A stretch of 64,000 nucleotides of DNA from Dryocosmus kuriphilus (Eukaryota > Arthropoda > Insecta > Hymenoptera > Cynipidae). Position 1 is the stretch's first letter, and the number at the start of each line of letters is the position of its first letter. A program made the position numbers and the translations under genes. This document shows positions 63,861 through 64,000 of the stretch, piece after piece. The stretch covers positions 129,792,230 through 129,856,229 of the forward strand of contig CM076194.1 in the NCBI GenBank assembly GCA_038277395.1, written 5' to 3'. Below the pieces are notes generated by a model. It did no database searches. It was not told where the DNA came from and saw only the letters and a list, made by a program, of their open reading frames with translations.

Positions 63861-64000
63861 TATTTTACTTTCTCTCCTTCTCTTAACCCTTCATGAACTT
63901 TCTTTCTGTTCTCAGACTTACATTTTAGATTTCTCATTATTTCTTCCAACTTTTCCATATCAAATTTTCTCTTTTTCTCACTGATTCCTTGCTTTCTCTC

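Larger units (their letters stand above)
58419..64000 (-). mobile_element. LINE E on the minus strand, split by a ~2.2-kb insertion; 5' end outside the window
   Basis: Reading leftward from the edge: an ORF1-type coiled coil (63859-63605), an APE endonuclease region (about 63500-62375), the RT linker and fingers (62064-61620), an unrelated block (61615-59450) and the rest of RT plus the C-terminal tail (59420-58419). The order is that of an APE-type LINE. The pyrimidine-rich plus strand reflects a coding strand rich in Arg, Glu, Lys and Gly codons (AGA, GAA, GGA). I associate this style with LINEs abundant in ants and wasps. Confidence 0.8.

Overview
This window is AT-rich, intron-bearing-type eukaryotic DNA almost completely built from decayed transposable elements. 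Several coding remnants (a LINE with an acidic/coiled-coil ORF1 at the right edge, an RLE-type LINE, R1-clade LINE, mariner, Tc1, hAT, Merlin and Polinton/Maverick pieces) look like families common in insects; the right-edge LINE resembles those I associate with Hymenoptera. The species cannot be fixed from this sequence. I found no convincing host gene, no rRNA gene, no CRISPR array and no bacterial operon structure. Nearly every coding remnant carries stops or frameshifts; the one clear exception is a Merlin/IS1595-type transposase on the minus strand at 21421-22422.

Layout. 1-3060: a LINE reverse-transcriptase pseudogene broken by two insertions, one of them a tRNA-like SINE. 3060-7500: a long RLE-type LINE (R2/R4-like) with an in-frame 111-bp tandem duplication and a damaged RT active site. 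7531-13067: a hAT transposon with a second element (8886-12600) nested in its 3' part. That inner element has long inverted arms built of ~120-bp tandem units and encodes a zinc-motif protein that I suspect is a DDE-type transposase of a little-described family. 13068-13764: Tc1 pseudogene. 14975-16155: small inverted-repeat element holding a mariner fragment. 16552-22978: Merlin-family ends, G-rich minisatellites, a trinucleotide repeat, a ~155-bp tandem array, a cluster of GC-rich palindromes and the complete Merlin element. 23430-24616: LINE fragment ending in AAT repeats. 24650-33400: gene-poor AT-rich DNA with direct repeats, a degenerate GAATTC-like satellite, a ~790-bp near-palindromic MITE and a 130-bp truncated R1-type LINE tail. 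33420-35590: inverted-repeat element with a 59-bp array, then an internally deleted mariner.

35761-43668 is a second fold-back-like element (arms of ~120-bp tandem units) into which an R1-clade LINE (36437-41296, with a perfect 12-bp target-site duplication) and a mariner (41650-42961, TA duplication) have inserted. 44040-49000 is mostly unassigned. 49297-56940 holds scattered Polinton/Maverick remnants: integrase (minus), several repeated AT-rich modules, a fused DNA-polymerase/capsid remnant, an uncharacterised Polinton-associated ORF and a cysteine protease. 58420 to the right edge is another LINE on the minus strand, split by a ~2.2-kb insertion.

The elements do not work together as a pathway. 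What the window records is a sequence of nested insertions: LINE and mariner into a fold-back element, fold-back into hAT, SINE into LINE.
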